Source: an uncultured Treponema sp.
Lineage (GTDB): Bacteria; Spirochaetota; Spirochaetia; Treponematales; Treponemataceae
Assembly (NCBI GenBank): GCA_947165795.1
Contig: CAMVBP010000028.1
Location: forward strand, 1-13,855
Reading direction: 5' to 3'
DNA length: 13,855 nucleotides
This document shows positions 13,573-13,855 of this stretch, in pieces (the stretch's first letter is position 1; every line of letters starts with the position of its first letter). The translations under genes and the position numbers were made by a program. The notes under the pieces are model-generated. The model was not told the origin of the DNA. It did not search any database and saw nothing but the letters and a program-made list of their open reading frames with translations.

Positions 13573-13855
13573 CGAGTGTCTCACATCCTATTCCACCGGT
13601 TTGGAACTCAGAAAGTCAGGTTTTGATTCTCGGTACAATGCCCTCACCAAAAAGTCGCGAAGCCGGATTTTTCTACATGCATCCGCAGAACAGATTCTGG
13701 AGTGTAATGGCTGAGGTCTTCGGTGAAACCTTCGCACAGCCGAATAATGCGTCCGACATCTCCACCGCCATCACCGAGCGCCGAGAGTTTCTTCTCCGTC
13801 ATCACCTCGCCATGTGGGACGTCCTCGCCTCCTGCGAAATCACTGGCGCAGCCGA
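13569..13855 (+). CDS. Hypoxanthine/uracil-DNA glycosylase-like protein, 5' part; runs off the window
   Basis: The first 95 codons of a probable base-excision-repair glycosylase of the uracil-DNA glycosylase superfamily, closest by eye to the hypoxanthine-DNA glycosylase (UDG family 6) group. These enzymes remove deaminated bases such as hypoxanthine from DNA. The frame begins MTSVSHPIPPVWNSES, then VLILGTMPSPKSREAGFFYM (motif 1 region, GTMPS) and HPQNRFWSVMAEVFG, the typical (Y/H)P.N.FW stretch. It continues to REFLLRHHLAMWDVLASCEI, fitting the family's helix and strand. The C-terminal half with the second catalytic motif lies outside the window. The ATG at 13569 overlaps the TGA of the XRE gene in ATGA, so translation is probably coupled. 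Codons are unusually rich in C at third positions. The superfamily call is good; the exact substrate is inferred. Confidence 0.75.
   Translation, partial: MTSVSHPIPPVWNSESQVLILGTMPSPKSREAGFFYMHPQNRFWSVMAEVFGETFAQPNNASDISTAITERREFLLRHHLAMWDVLASCEITGAA

Overview
The window looks like chromosomal DNA from a gut- or rumen-type Treponema (Spirochaetes). This is inferred from the AT-rich composition with A/T-ending codons, from cytoplasmic plant-cell-wall saccharide enzymes of the GH43 and SGNH acetylesterase types, and from a giant secreted Ser/Thr/Asn-rich protein whose central motifs resemble large hypothetical proteins I recall from treponemes. No tRNA, rRNA, CRISPR array, transposase or phage gene is visible.

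Layout. (1) 1-939, plus: 3' part of an amidophosphoribosyltransferase gene (purF). It meets the next gene tail to tail with one base between the stop codons. (2) 941-4747, minus: a saccharide-processing pair, GH43 glycosidase first and a large SGNH acetylesterase second. Neither has a signal peptide, so both should act on imported acetylated xylo- or arabino-oligosaccharides; the esterase also has a likely promoter of its own. (3) 4796-10708, plus: one 1970-codon gene for an exported beta-solenoid protein, divergent from the GH43 gene across only 48 bp. That gap holds two back-to-back -10 boxes, placed so that both messages should be leaderless or nearly so. (4) 10730-10876: a GC-rich block of small hairpins that looks like a dispersed non-coding repeat. 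(5) 10882-12159, minus: metY (O-acetylhomoserine sulfhydrylase) with a leader of about 120 nt. (6) 12369-12728, minus: a small ArsC/Spx-like protein whose active-site Cys is displaced, again with a -10 box that predicts a leaderless message. (7) 12895-13855, plus: an XRE/DUF5680 regulator overlapping by ATGA a hypoxanthine/uracil-DNA-glycosylase-like gene that runs off the window.

Working together. The best candidate for an undescribed system is 941-10708: an intracellular hemicellulose-oligomer enzyme pair and a giant surface or secreted beta-solenoid protein, facing away from each other over overlapping promoters that could not easily be occupied together. Whether the solenoid protein binds plant polymer, host mucus or other cells cannot be read from the sequence. 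The other genes are housekeeping (purine and methionine synthesis) or a small regulator/repair unit with distinctly more C-ending codons than the rest. No gene-free stretch exceeds about 210 bases.
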